This document shows positions 27,451 to 35,477 of a stretch of DNA of 64,000 nucleotides, one piece after another. The notes under the pieces are model-generated. The model had not been told where the DNA came from. It saw only the letters and a list, made by a program, of their open reading frames with translations, and ran no database searches. Positions within the stretch are counted from its first letter, which is position 1. Each line of letters starts with the position of its first letter. The stretch comes from an uncultured Bacteroidota bacterium (GTDB lineage: Bacteria; Bacteroidota; Bacteroidia; B-17B0; Aurantibacillaceae): contig CALMVZ010000002.1 in assembly GCA_937873155.1 (NCBI GenBank), forward strand, positions 62,001 to 126,000, in the 5' to 3' direction. A program made the translations under genes and the position numbers.

Positions 27451-28678
27451 TATTATTTGGCCTTGCGTAAACCATTTGCATCACGTTTATGTTACGCATA
27501 TCAAACGCGGCTTCGCAATAACAGAAATAATAATTCCATTTGCGGATAAAAGTATCATCAAAGCCTAATTTTTTAATTTCAGAGATGTTCTTATTGAATT
27601 GCTCTCTCCACAAATTTAAAGTGCGGGCGTAATCTAATCCAAGATCTTTCAGATCAACTAAAGTAAGATCGCCTGTATTATTGATAGCGCGGTTGATCGC
27701 GGCTACAGATGGTAACAACGAACCGGGAAAAATATGTTTCTGGATCCAATCCACACCGGTACGTAAACTTTCAAAACGCGAATCAGGACATGTAATGACT
27801 TGTAATGCTAAAACGCCATCTTTCTTTAACAAATCATGACATTTTTTAAAATACGCGTCATAGAACTTTGCACCAACAGCTTCTAACATTTCAACTGAAA
27901 CGATCTTATCGAATTGTCCGGATAAATAACGGTAATCCTGTAAAATGATATTTACTTTATCAGCTAGTCCTTCCTTCTCTACTCTTTCTTTAGCCAGTTT
28001 ACATTGCTCTTCGGAGATAGTTACACTAGTCACATAACAACCGTAATTCTTCGCCATGTGAATTGCATTTCCTCCCCAGCCACTACCGATTTCTAAAACA
28101 TGATCGTCGGGTCTTAAATTCATTTGTTTACACAGACGGTCGTATTTTGCTAATTGGGCTTCCTGTAAACTGATTCCGTCCTTATAAAAATAAGCGCCGG
28201 AATAGGTCATAGTTGAATCCAGGAACGAAGCAAAAAAATCATTATTCAGATCGTAATGCGCAGCAATATTTTTCTTCGAACCTTTTAAAGTGTTCTCTCG
28301 CTTTGAGTGATAAATTGTATTGAATACCCTAAGAATATTTAAAACAACCGATTGAGCAGAACTTCCGGAAACAGAAGGTGCATTCTCAACATTCAATAAG
28401 AACCACCTGATCACGTTCGTGATATTATCAGTATCCCAATCCCCATCTACATAAGCTTCACCAAAACCTATGTCGCCGTAAAGAACACAACGTTTAAAGA
28501 AGTAAGGATCTTTTATTTCTGCATTAGCAACAATTCCGCCTTCACCATTTCCTAAGGTAACTTGTTCGCCGCTTGGTAAAGTTAAATTAAGGGTGCCCAA
28601 GTTCATTTTGGAAAGCATACCTAAAACGGTTCTCTCGTAAAAACCTCTTTTAGTATTTATTGCTATAGCGCTGGACAT
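27440..28678 (-). CDS. cyclopropane-fatty-acid synthase-like SAM methyltransferase with altered active site
   Basis: 412 aa: an N-terminal acyl-binding-like region (about 1-135) and a class I methyltransferase domain with LEIGSGWGG at 195-203. Compared from memory with E. coli Cfa, the YSCAYW cysteine (C139) is Gly161 (YSGAYF) and the HTIG histidine (H266) is Gln293 (ALQVIT), while Glu266 and Tyr350 match E239 and Y317. Loss of two bicarbonate-site residues suggests a CFA-family methyl transfer other than plain cyclopropanation. It is the last gene of the lipid cluster, 43 bases after DUF1365, a partner often seen with this subgroup. Confidence 0.85.
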   Translation of the reverse strand: MSSAIAINTKRGFYERTVLGMLSKMNLGTLNLTLPSGEQVTLGNGEGGIVANAEIKDPYFFKRCVLYGDIGFGEAYVDGDWDTDNITNVIRWFLLNVENAPSVSGSSAQSVVLNILRVFNTIYHSKRENTLKGSKKNIAAHYDLNNDFFASFLDSTMTYSGAYFYKDGISLQEAQLAKYDRLCKQMNLRPDDHVLEIGSGWGGNAIHMAKNYGCYVTSVTISEEQCKLAKERVEKEGLADKVNIILQDYRYLSGQFDKIVSVEMLEAVGAKFYDAYFKKCHDLLKKDGVLALQVITCPDSRFESLRTGVDWIQKHIFPGSLLPSVAAINRAINNTGDLTLVDLKDLGLDYARTLNLWREQFNKNISEIKKLGFDDTFIRKWNYYFCYCEAAFDMRNINVMQMVYARPNNIRR

Positions 28679-28721
28679 ACTCTTACAAATATATACGAAT
28701 TAGATACAAGTTCCTTACAAA

Positions 28722-29513
28722 TTATTCACGGTATTTATTGAATACTTCCCGCTGTAAATCAGGATGTTCCGTCTTTTTATAATAGCGGATCTTCTTCATC
28801 CATAACCTCAGCGCATTATAGTGGATAAGGGTAATAATTTGAAGGGTGATGAATGGAAAACGAATACTATACCAAAACAAATTCCGGTTATTGATCTGTT
28901 TTTTAGTGCCGCTTAAAGTACTTATGAAAAAACGTTCTCCGTCTTTATAATCATCGATACGAATATTCAGTTTTTCTCCCGGAATTATAAGATTGAAGTC
29001 AAAATTCGTATCGTGTTCGATAAAAGGCGACACATAAAAATATTTTGTTGTATTTAAATGAAACGTATTACCATTCAACCTGTCTTTCCCTAAAAAGAAC
29101 GGTTTCATTTCACGGAAAGTATTGCTGATCTCGGCGACACAACATAATGGTTCATTCATCTCATCGAAACAATAATAAAAGGACACCGGATTGAAATTAT
29201 ATCCCAACACATTTAAATTAGTAAGGAGCATGATTCTTGAAGCCTTTGTAACTCCGTTTTGCCTGAGATAATCCAGGATATGCTGTTTTGTGCTTTTTGT
29301 TTTATCAGGATCGTTGATCGGTAATTGTAAGTGCTCTTTGTCTTTGAAACTGAAGAAATTGAATTTATTGATACTAAGAAGAAATAGTTTTTTATTTAGT
29401 ACCTCTAATTCATCAAGATCGATATAGAACATAAAGACATTGTAATGAAAGGCGTGCTTTTTAGGAGCTAACCTGTTGTGCATTACTTTGGCTTTATAGA
29501 GACAAGAATTCAT
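28722..29513 (-). CDS. DUF1365 domain protein
   Basis: 263 aa. It begins with CLYKAKVMHNRLAPKKHAFHYNVFMFYIDLDEL, trimmed here to describe: an early KVMHNRL and a HxFxYxVFMFYIDLDEL block, then NVLGYNFNPVSFYYCFD near residue 110. These are DUF1365 marks. The family has no proven reaction but travels with CFA-like methyltransferases and flavin oxidoreductases in many bacteria, and in some is controlled by oxidative-stress sigma factors. Cytoplasmic or membrane-associated; no signal peptide. Its place between the two such genes here supports a shared lipid pathway. Confidence 0.88.
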   Translation of the reverse strand: MNSCLYKAKVMHNRLAPKKHAFHYNVFMFYIDLDELEVLNKKLFLLSINKFNFFSFKDKEHLQLPINDPDKTKSTKQHILDYLRQNGVTKASRIMLLTNLNVLGYNFNPVSFYYCFDEMNEPLCCVAEISNTFREMKPFFLGKDRLNGNTFHLNTTKYFYVSPFIEHDTNFDFNLIIPGEKLNIRIDDYKDGERFFISTLSGTKKQINNRNLFWYSIRFPFITLQIITLIHYNALRLWMKKIRYYKKTEHPDLQREVFNKYRE

Positions 29514-29624
29514 TTTCGTATTACACGAATTTACTAATCTTTATGTAGAAACATGTAACAAGCATCATAAGTTCTCAATGTAAATTGCGCAGGAATCTTA
29601 ACTGACACTTGTACTACTGATCTT

Positions 29625-29912
29625 ATGAAACATGCTCCTAAAATTACCCCTCCGGAAAAATCCGGAAAACTGACTTTTCGCTCCATTGTACTTGGAATTC
29701 TTACCGGGGTTTCTGTCGAAATTTTATTCATTCTCGGAGCTTTTCTTTTAGGTAAATACGAAAGCGAGGCAGCATACTTATACAAAGAGAAATTATGGTG
29801 GTTAGCAACCGGGATCTTGTCCTTTTTTCTTGGCCGGTACGTCACTTCAAAAGTAGCCGGAGTTAAGTTAAAAAGTATCTTTAGATGGGAAGATGAAAAA
29901 GACAGATCATAA
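29625..29912 (+). CDS. small two-helix membrane protein, unknown function
   Basis: 95 aa on the strand opposite to the surrounding lipid genes. It has a Lys-rich N-terminus, two hydrophobic segments (about 21-43 and 60-80) and a charged tail (RWEDEKDRS). The hydrophobicity pattern and codon use look genuine, whereas the opposite-strand frame across 29534-30004 has neither. Its last 6 bases overlap the 3' end of the flavin oxidoreductase gene. No family was recognised. Confidence 0.6.
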   Translation: MKHAPKITPPEKSGKLTFRSIVLGILTGVSVEILFILGAFLLGKYESEAAYLYKEKLWWLATGILSFFLGRYVTSKVAGVKLKSIFRWEDEKDRS

Positions 29913-31151
29913 CTGTTTGCATAATTCCACCGAACTTTTATATGCATCCTCATGGAAGCCGTATTTAAAATAGCTTCCGCAATAATAAAGCTGGCCGGTT
30001 TCATTTAGTTTATGTAATTCGTTTTGTGCTTGAATGGCAGCGACATCAAATAAAGGATGATGGTATTCAATTTCTTTGATGATCTTATTTTTAGCAACAG
30101 TTCCTTCCAAGGAATTAATGGAGACAAAATAATTTTTCTTCTTCGAAACACCTTGTAAGCTATTCATCCAATAGATCGTTGTGGGAATTAATTTTCCGTT
30201 TCTCTCCTCTATTCTATAATTCCAGCTGCTCCAGGTTGCTTTTGTTTTTGGCATGATGGATTCATCGGTATGAACTGTTGCGATATTCTTTTCGTATTTG
30301 AATGGAGTTAATAAACGACTTTCATCCGGAGTTGGGTTTTCCAGCAATTTCAAAGTCTCATCCGCATGAGAAGCAAAGATCACTTTATCAAATTCGTGTG
30401 ATTTCCCGTTCTTAGTGGTAACAATTACTTTATTTTCTTCGCGTTTAACTTTTATTGCTCCATTATTGACCTGGATCTTGTCCTTAAAAGGTTTAATTAA
30501 GATTTCGCGATAAGCTTGCGATCCTTTTTCCAACGTCCACCATTGATGTTGGGTATTTAATCCTAAAAACCCGTGATTTTTAAAGAACCGGATTAAAGTA
30601 ACAACGGGGAAATCCAGCATCTTTTCCATTGGTGTACTCCAAACTGCCGAACTCATAGGAATTAAATATTTCCAAAGCATATCTTCTCCAAAACCAAATT
30701 CTTTAATGTATTTGCCTAAAGAATAATCTGCATATTTCGGATCGTCCATTATTTCCACGCTGATCTTATTGAAGCGTGATATCTGTTTCAGCATTTTAAT
30801 GTACTTTATACTGAAAATATTTTTCCGCTGTGCGAACAAACCGTTTATTCCCGAACCGCAATACTCTAAATTAGTCGGAACATGTTGCACGCTAAACGAC
30901 ATATCCGTTTTTTTGATCGGCGCTTTTATTTCGTTAAACAGATTGCAAAGATTCGGATAGGTTTCGAAATTGAATACCATAAAACCCGTATCCATATAAA
31001 CCGGCTGCCCCTCTTCATCAACAGCTACCGTATTGGTATGTCCACCGATGTAATTGTCTTTCTCGAAAATAGTAAGGTCGTATTTTTCATGGAGATGATG
31101 CGCACAACCCATTCCTGCAATTCCGGTTCCTATGATTCCTAATTTGAGCAT
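29907..31151 (-). CDS. FAD-dependent amine-oxidase-like oxidoreductase of the DUF1365/CFA cluster
   Basis: 414 aa. The dinucleotide-binding motif GTGIAG is at 8-13, followed by IFEKDNYIGGHTNTV, typical of the NAD(P)/FAD-binding amine oxidase superfamily. Members beside DUF1365 and CFA-like genes include desaturase-like flavoproteins (UfaD in furan fatty acid synthesis) and the reductases of 10-methyl fatty acid synthesis. Here it most likely oxidises or reduces a modified acyl chain; that is inferred from context. It is separated from the next gene upstream by a CACAGAG repeat. Confidence 0.85.
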   Translation of the reverse strand: MLKLGIIGTGIAGMGCAHHLHEKYDLTIFEKDNYIGGHTNTVAVDEEGQPVYMDTGFMVFNFETYPNLCNLFNEIKAPIKKTDMSFSVQHVPTNLEYCGSGINGLFAQRKNIFSIKYIKMLKQISRFNKISVEIMDDPKYADYSLGKYIKEFGFGEDMLWKYLIPMSSAVWSTPMEKMLDFPVVTLIRFFKNHGFLGLNTQHQWWTLEKGSQAYREILIKPFKDKIQVNNGAIKVKREENKVIVTTKNGKSHEFDKVIFASHADETLKLLENPTPDESRLLTPFKYEKNIATVHTDESIMPKTKATWSSWNYRIEERNGKLIPTTIYWMNSLQGVSKKKNYFVSINSLEGTVAKNKIIKEIEYHHPLFDVAAIQAQNELHKLNETGQLYYCGSYFKYGFHEDAYKSSVELCKQL

Positions 31152-31162
31152 TTTGTTATTTC

Positions 31163-31235
31163 AACACAGAGGTCTCAGAGGTTTTTGAGTTCACAGAGAC
31201 TCTACATTACTCTATCACTCTGTATCTCCGTGTTT
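31163..31235. repeat. CACAGAG-type inverted repeat
   Basis: The left arm AACACAGAGGTCTCAGAG pairs imperfectly with the right arm CTCTGTATCTCCGTGTT (31219-31235); the middle holds TCACAGAGACTC. This is a common type of dispersed intergenic repeat. It occupies the 92-bp gap between two genes of the lipid cluster. Confidence 0.55.
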
Positions 31236-31243
31236 GGTTAAGA

Positions 31244-32257
31244 TCATTTCTTTTCAAATAAATAATGTACTACCATCCATTCATTTCCTTTATTATATCC
31301 CCATAATTCGGCGCAAGCCATGTAAAAGATTCTCCAATACACCCACCACTTCGTAGCATTCTCTTTTCCGTAAGTTTTCTCGAATAATGGAATGATCTCT
31401 GTTTTGTGTTTATCCATATTCTGCAACCAGGCTTCTGAAGTTTTACTGTAATGCATTCCATTAACGGTCCATTGATTTACGATCTTCAGATCATCATTAA
31501 AATATGAGAACAGATCGTTACTTGGCATGATCCCTCCCGTAAAGAAATATTTGCTCATCCAATCCGTATCATCTATCACTTCGAATTTGTAAGCGTAAAT
31601 TTTATGGGTGAACACATGCACGAACATTTTTCCCTCATCTTTTAACAGAGAAGAAATTTTATTGAAGAGTAATTTATAGTTTCTTAAATGTTCGAACATT
31701 TCTACAGAGACAACTCTGTCGAATTTTTTATCGAGGTTGAAATTATTGATGTCGATGGTGAGAACAGTCAGATTATTGATTCCTCTTAATTTCGCTTGCT
31801 CATCAATATATATTTTCTGGGTTCTTGAATTCGAAACAACGGTAAAACTGCTTTTCGGAAATCTGGCCGCCATGAACAACGACAAAGAACCCCATCCGCA
31901 GCCTAATTCTAAAACTTCTTGCCCGTTTTGCAATTCGGCCCGTTCGCAGGTAATATCGAGCATATCTTTTTCTGAAGTATCAATATCTGTTACCCCATCC
32001 TTCCAGAACCCACTGCTGTACTTTAAATGTTTCCCTAAACAGTATTGATAGAATTGAGTCGGGACTTCGTAATGTTGTTCGTTGGCCGCTTTTGTTTCTA
32101 TGGCGATAGGAGAATTTTTTAATTCTTCGATGAGTTTCGGCAAATTCTGTTCTTGAGTTTCTTCATCCCGTAAACGTTGCTTTAATAAACGACGAATGCC
32201 TATTCTGATAAGAAAATCCGGAATTAGATCTTTTTCGAGAAGTTTATCGTAAAACAT
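31244..32257 (-). CDS. CFA-synthase/coclaurine N-methyltransferase-like SAM methyltransferase
   Basis: 337 aa. The SAM motif LELGCGWG is at 116-123, with VEMFEHL (187-191) and MFVHVFTHK (211-219, His214) following. The Cys of CFA synthases is Ser82 in LKYSSGFW, and the end FYMACAELWGYNKGNEWMVV resembles coclaurine N-methyltransferases of plants, a branch of the CFA superfamily. It is only about 25% alike by eye to the other CFA-like gene, so the two likely act on different substrates. It is 3 bases from the DUF1295 gene, indicating translational coupling. Confidence 0.85.
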   Translation of the reverse strand: MFYDKLLEKDLIPDFLIRIGIRRLLKQRLRDEETQEQNLPKLIEELKNSPIAIETKAANEQHYEVPTQFYQYCLGKHLKYSSGFWKDGVTDIDTSEKDMLDITCERAELQNGQEVLELGCGWGSLSLFMAARFPKSSFTVVSNSRTQKIYIDEQAKLRGINNLTVLTIDINNFNLDKKFDRVVSVEMFEHLRNYKLLFNKISSLLKDEGKMFVHVFTHKIYAYKFEVIDDTDWMSKYFFTGGIMPSNDLFSYFNDDLKIVNQWTVNGMHYSKTSEAWLQNMDKHKTEIIPLFEKTYGKENATKWWVYWRIFYMACAELWGYNKGNEWMVVHYLFEKK

Positions 32258-32260
32258 AAA

Positions 32261-33040
32261 TTATTTTTTCTTGAACCATGGTACGAATGCACTTGTTGTT
32301 CTTTGATAATCGACATAAAGCTGTCCTTTACTGCGAACGGCTTGTTCTTCTGTCATAGGAATACCGGTCACTTTAAAAATTAAATAACCAATAGAAAGCG
32401 GACAAATAACAGAGATCCATCCGTAAGGACTTGGTAATGCAAAGATCAACACCGAAACCCAGATCATGAACTGAAAAAAATAATTCGGGTGGCGTGAATA
32501 ATTCCATAATCCGTTCTCACAAACTTTTCCTTTATTAGTCGGGTTCTTTTTAAATTGAGCTAATTGAAAATCAGAAAGACCTTCACCGATAATACTAATT
32601 AACCACATCCCTGCACCAATGTATTCAATAATGCTAATTTCAGGATTTGGATTTAAAGCGATCACAAAGAAAGGAATGGATAACATCACATTACTGAAAG
32701 CCTGCATCTGGAAAAAGAAAAAGAATTTGGTATCATTCCACTCTAAGCGTAATTGCTTGTAGCGGCCTTCCTCTTCCTTTATATGTCCGCCGACACGGAT
32801 TCCCAAATATGTAGTTAACCGCAAAGCCCATAAAGCTGCTAATCCGCAAACGATATTTTTTCTTTCCTCGAAGCCATCTGCCAATATCCAAATAATAACT
32901 GCGATCACTAAAAAATTGAATGCCCAGAAAATATCAACGATACCATTATTCTTTATAGCAAGCGCCCATAAATAAATGATCACCATAATAGCGGCAACCG
33001 CTGCCCAAGAAATTAAAGGAATAGATAAATAGTTTGACAT
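32261..33040 (-). CDS. DUF1295 family membrane protein (steroid reductase / isoprenylcysteine methyltransferase-like)
   Basis: 259 aa with about six hydrophobic segments. NNGIVDIFWAFNF near residue 31 and NGLWNYSRHPNYFFQFMIW near residue 190 are DUF1295 marks; the RHPNYF box resembles the cofactor-binding region of 5-alpha-reductases and ICMT-type methyltransferases. It sits in the inner membrane. Just downstream is the CNMT-like methyltransferase, a pairing common in Bacteroidota and proteobacteria. A reductase or methyl-transfer role on a lipid is inferred. Confidence 0.87.
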   Translation of the reverse strand: MSNYLSIPLISWAAVAAIMVIIYLWALAIKNNGIVDIFWAFNFLVIAVIIWILADGFEERKNIVCGLAALWALRLTTYLGIRVGGHIKEEEGRYKQLRLEWNDTKFFFFFQMQAFSNVMLSIPFFVIALNPNPEISIIEYIGAGMWLISIIGEGLSDFQLAQFKKNPTNKGKVCENGLWNYSRHPNYFFQFMIWVSVLIFALPSPYGWISVICPLSIGYLIFKVTGIPMTEEQAVRSKGQLYVDYQRTTSAFVPWFKKK

Positions 33041-33097
33041 ATACCTACGAATTACAAATTAATACGAATATACTAATCTGCGTGTAAAATCAGAATT

Positions 33098-33826
33098 TTA
33101 AGCTTTATTCAATTTAATGATCCGCATCCAACCCAGCACTTTAATTACAAAATAGCTGGGATCCAATTCAAATTTCCGTTGTGCGAAATTCACATCATTT
33201 GGTTTTTTGTGATGGTTGTTCTGAAAGAACTCTCCTAACATTATAATATCAATGGGTAATGTATTCTTGCTATGATCTTTATTATCATAATTACTGTAAC
33301 CGTATTTATGTCCGCACCAGTTCACAATTGCACCATGAATTGGCCCCATAAAGAAATGTATCGGCAATAAAGCGAACATCCACCAGGCTGTCGCAAATTT
33401 TACATAGAATAAAATATATGCCGCAGCAAATAACAAACGTACTACCCACATATCTGTTATCTTATCCATTATTCTCCACTCCGGGTAACCGCCCCTGAAT
33501 TTTTCTTCCGGCTCAACATTATATTTAGCGTAATTCAGATAGATATCTTTAGTGTGCATGGTCATTTGCCATATATCTTTAAAGAACATCGGCGAATGCG
33601 GATCTTTTTCGGTATCGCTGTATTCATGATGCATACGGTGAAGTATAGCATAGGCGCGCGGGTTTAAAAAAGAAGAACCTTGGGTAATAAAAGTAAAAAG
33701 GTAAAAGAAACGTTCCCATGGTTTATTCATGGTAAACATTTTATGTGCTCCGTAACGGTGCAGGAAAAAAGTCTGACAAAATAAAGAAAGGAACCAGTGT
33801 GCCAGGAAAAATATAAGGATGTACAT
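33098..33826 (-). CDS. membrane fatty acid (acyl-CoA type) desaturase
   Basis: 242 aa with about four membrane segments. The three histidine boxes of the di-iron site are present: HRYGAH at 23-28, HRMHH at 63-67 and a late NNHHKKP. It introduces a double bond into acyl chains, using reduced electron donors and O2. At 242 aa it is shorter than typical delta-9 desaturases, but the boxes are intact. As the first gene of the minus-strand lipid cluster it could supply the unsaturated substrate that the CFA-like methyltransferases modify. Confidence 0.9.
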   Translation of the reverse strand: MYILIFFLAHWFLSLFCQTFFLHRYGAHKMFTMNKPWERFFYLFTFITQGSSFLNPRAYAILHRMHHEYSDTEKDPHSPMFFKDIWQMTMHTKDIYLNYAKYNVEPEEKFRGGYPEWRIMDKITDMWVVRLLFAAAYILFYVKFATAWWMFALLPIHFFMGPIHGAIVNWCGHKYGYSNYDNKDHSKNTLPIDIIMLGEFFQNNHHKKPNDVNFAQRKFELDPSYFVIKVLGWMRIIKLNKA

Positions 33827-33921
33827 ATTAAGTGCCGTGTATTAGTAAGCTGTAAATATAGGCGAATAAAGAGCGAATCCCTTACATCGTTTCGTGTAGT
33901 TGTGATTATTTATGGTTTGTT

Positions 33922-33956
33922 AAAAAGGAAAAGCCCCCGCTAACAACAGGGGCTTT
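33922..33956 (-). terminator. minus-strand intrinsic terminator in the recA upstream gap
   Basis: AAAGCCCC (33930-33937) and GGGGCTTT (33949-33956) form an exact 8-bp stem. On the minus strand it is followed by CTTTTCCTTTTT-like T-rich sequence (forward 33922-33929), whereas on the plus strand ACAC follows. It therefore ends a minus-strand transcript, yet it lies before the desaturase start, so that transcript must arise from 33957-34270. Confidence 0.6.
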
Positions 33957-34105
33957 ACACAAACACGAACTAAAATAACCTAAGAGTACTAACTGACTAT
34001 ATTAAAGGTACATCAAAAAGAACCTTAAACCCAGTCTATTTAGCCTGATAGGCAAGCCATTGAGCCAAATTGGGGTAATACCGAGTAACTGAAGGTCCGG
34101 AAACC
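33925..34105 (-). ncRNA. candidate structured small RNA ending at the minus-strand terminator
   Basis: The 445-bp gap before recA has no gene. On the minus strand a TTTTTG-N15-TAGGTTTC promoter-like pair (close to TAnnTTTG) lies near forward 34110-34140, and the terminator at 33922-33956 would close a transcript of roughly 175 bases. Inside are possible hairpins: GCCTATCAGGC, and TTAAGGT pairing with ACCTTTAA. Size and position would suit a 6S-like or other regulatory RNA, but no known family was recognised. The call depends on the terminator and is otherwise inference. Confidence 0.25.
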
Positions 34106-34149
34106 TAAGTTTTGAACAATTTCAAAAATGCTACAATTTATAGCAAGGC

Positions 34150-34175
34150 TTTGCTACGTTTAGCATATACCTTTG
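34150..34175 (+). promoter_or_regulatory. candidate recA promoter
   Basis: An exact TACCTTTG (TAnnTTTG) lies at 34168-34175, with TTTG at 34150-34153. The 14-base spacer is shorter than usual, so the -33 part is doubtful. The recA ATG is 97 bases past the -7 box, which would give a long AT-rich leader. A TTTTGA/TCAAAA inverted pair lies upstream near 34111-34130. Confidence 0.35.
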
Positions 34176-34271
34176 TTTATAATTAAGCGCCAAAGTTTAA
34201 AAATGCAGAGGCAATTAAGGTGTAAAAATTGTAATTTAATAATATAGTATAAACTCAAAAAACAAAAAATC

Positions 34272-35342
34272 ATGGCACGTAAATCGGACGAAGTTCTCGA
34301 AATGAACGAAATGAAAGACTCAAAAAAAGACAAATCGGTAAATACCGAAAAATTAAAGGCCTTACAGCTTACTTTAGATAAGTTGGAGAAAACTTACGGA
34401 AAAGGTGCCGTAATGAAATTAGGTGATGGCACTATTGAGCCTTTGGAAGCAATTTCAACAGGATCTTTAGGATTAGATATCGCTTTAGGCATTGGCGGTT
34501 TACCAAAAGGAAGGGTTGTAGAGATCTACGGCCCTGAATCATCAGGTAAAACAACTTTAGCTATTCATGCAATTGCTAACGTTCAAAAAAATGGCGGCAT
34601 TGCAGCTATCATAGATGCGGAACATGCGTTCGACCGTTTCTACGCTGAGAAATTAGGCGTGGATACAAAAAGCCTTTTAATATCTCAACCGGATAATGGT
34701 GAACAAGCTTTAGAGATCGCTGATAATTTGATCCGCTCAGGTGCAGTTGATTTAGTGGTAATCGACTCCGTAGCAGCTTTAACTCCGAAAGCTGAGATCG
34801 AAGGTGAAATGGGCGACAGCCGTATGGGATTACAAGCGCGTTTAATGAGCCAGGCTTTACGTAAGTTGACCGGCACTATTAATAAAACAGGATGCTGCTG
34901 TATTTTCATTAACCAGTTACGTGAGAAGATCGGTATCATGTTCGGAAATCCTGAAACAACAACCGGTGGTAACGCATTAAAATTCTACGCATCGGTACGT
35001 TTGGATATCCGTCGAATTAGCCAGTTAAAAGAAGGTGATGTGGTGCAAGGTAACCGTGTTCGTGTAAAAGTAATTAAGAATAAAGTAGCGCCGCCGTTCC
35101 GTATGGCAGAGTTCGATATCATTTTTGGTGAAGGGATCAGTAAAGTTGGTGAGATCATTGATATTGGTGTGGAAAAAGGAATTATCAAGAAGAGCGGATC
35201 GTGGTTCAGTTATAACGATACTAAATTAGGACAAGGTCGTGATGCCGTGAAATCGATATTCGCAGAGAATCCTGATCTGGCAGAAGAGATAGAAAATAAA
35301 ATTGTAGCGGCGTTAACAACGATTGCTGCTGCTGAAGAATAA
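34272..35342 (+). CDS. recA: recombinase RecA
   Basis: 356 aa. Walker [10 protein letters not shown] at 87-95, the DNA-binding L1/L2 region (including [14 protein letters not shown]) and NQLREKIG are all present. It forms filaments on single-stranded DNA for strand exchange and triggers LexA-type cleavage where that exists. The N-terminus has an extra charged tail of about 20 residues before the usual start ([10 protein letters not shown]), and the C-terminus is short and less acidic than in E. coli. A perfect hairpin terminator follows. The accessory region starts directly after it. Confidence 0.98.
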   Translation: MARKSDEVLEMNEMKDSKKDKSVNTEKLKALQLTLDKLEKTYGKGAVMKLGDGTIEPLEAISTGSLGLDIALGIGGLPKGRVVEIYGPESSGKTTLAIHAIANVQKNGGIAAIIDAEHAFDRFYAEKLGVDTKSLLISQPDNGEQALEIADNLIRSGAVDLVVIDSVAALTPKAEIEGEMGDSRMGLQARLMSQALRKLTGTINKTGCCCIFINQLREKIGIMFGNPETTTGGNALKFYASVRLDIRRISQLKEGDVVQGNRVRVKVIKNKVAPPFRMAEFDIIFGEGISKVGEIIDIGVEKGIIKKSGSWFSYNDTKLGQGRDAVKSIFAENPDLAEEIENKIVAALTTIAAAEE

Positions 35343-35413
35343 GAGTAAATAAGTTTAGTTTTTGTGTAGCCCTGCCATGGGCGAATGTAACCGAGTTTTT
35401 TGTTTACTCTCTT

Positions 35414-35447
35414 AACCACTCATCTGAAATACGGTGAGTGGTTTTTT
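35414..35447 (+). terminator. intrinsic terminator after recA
   Basis: AACCACTCA (35414-35422) and TGAGTGGTT (35435-35443) form an exact 9-bp stem with a 12-base loop, followed by a run of T. Confidence 0.85.
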
Positions 35448-35477
35448 AAGCTTTAATTAAAACCAATTTGCCTGACA

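Noticed and set aside
29534-30004. 156-aa minus-strand frame across the small membrane protein
   Set aside because: Overlaps two better genes, has no domain or signal, and its composition looks like antisense of 29625-29912.
33922-33956. Terminator of the desaturase gene or of a plus-strand gene
   Set aside because: The desaturase stops at 33098 and starts at 33826, so this hairpin is upstream of it; on the plus strand there is no T-run.
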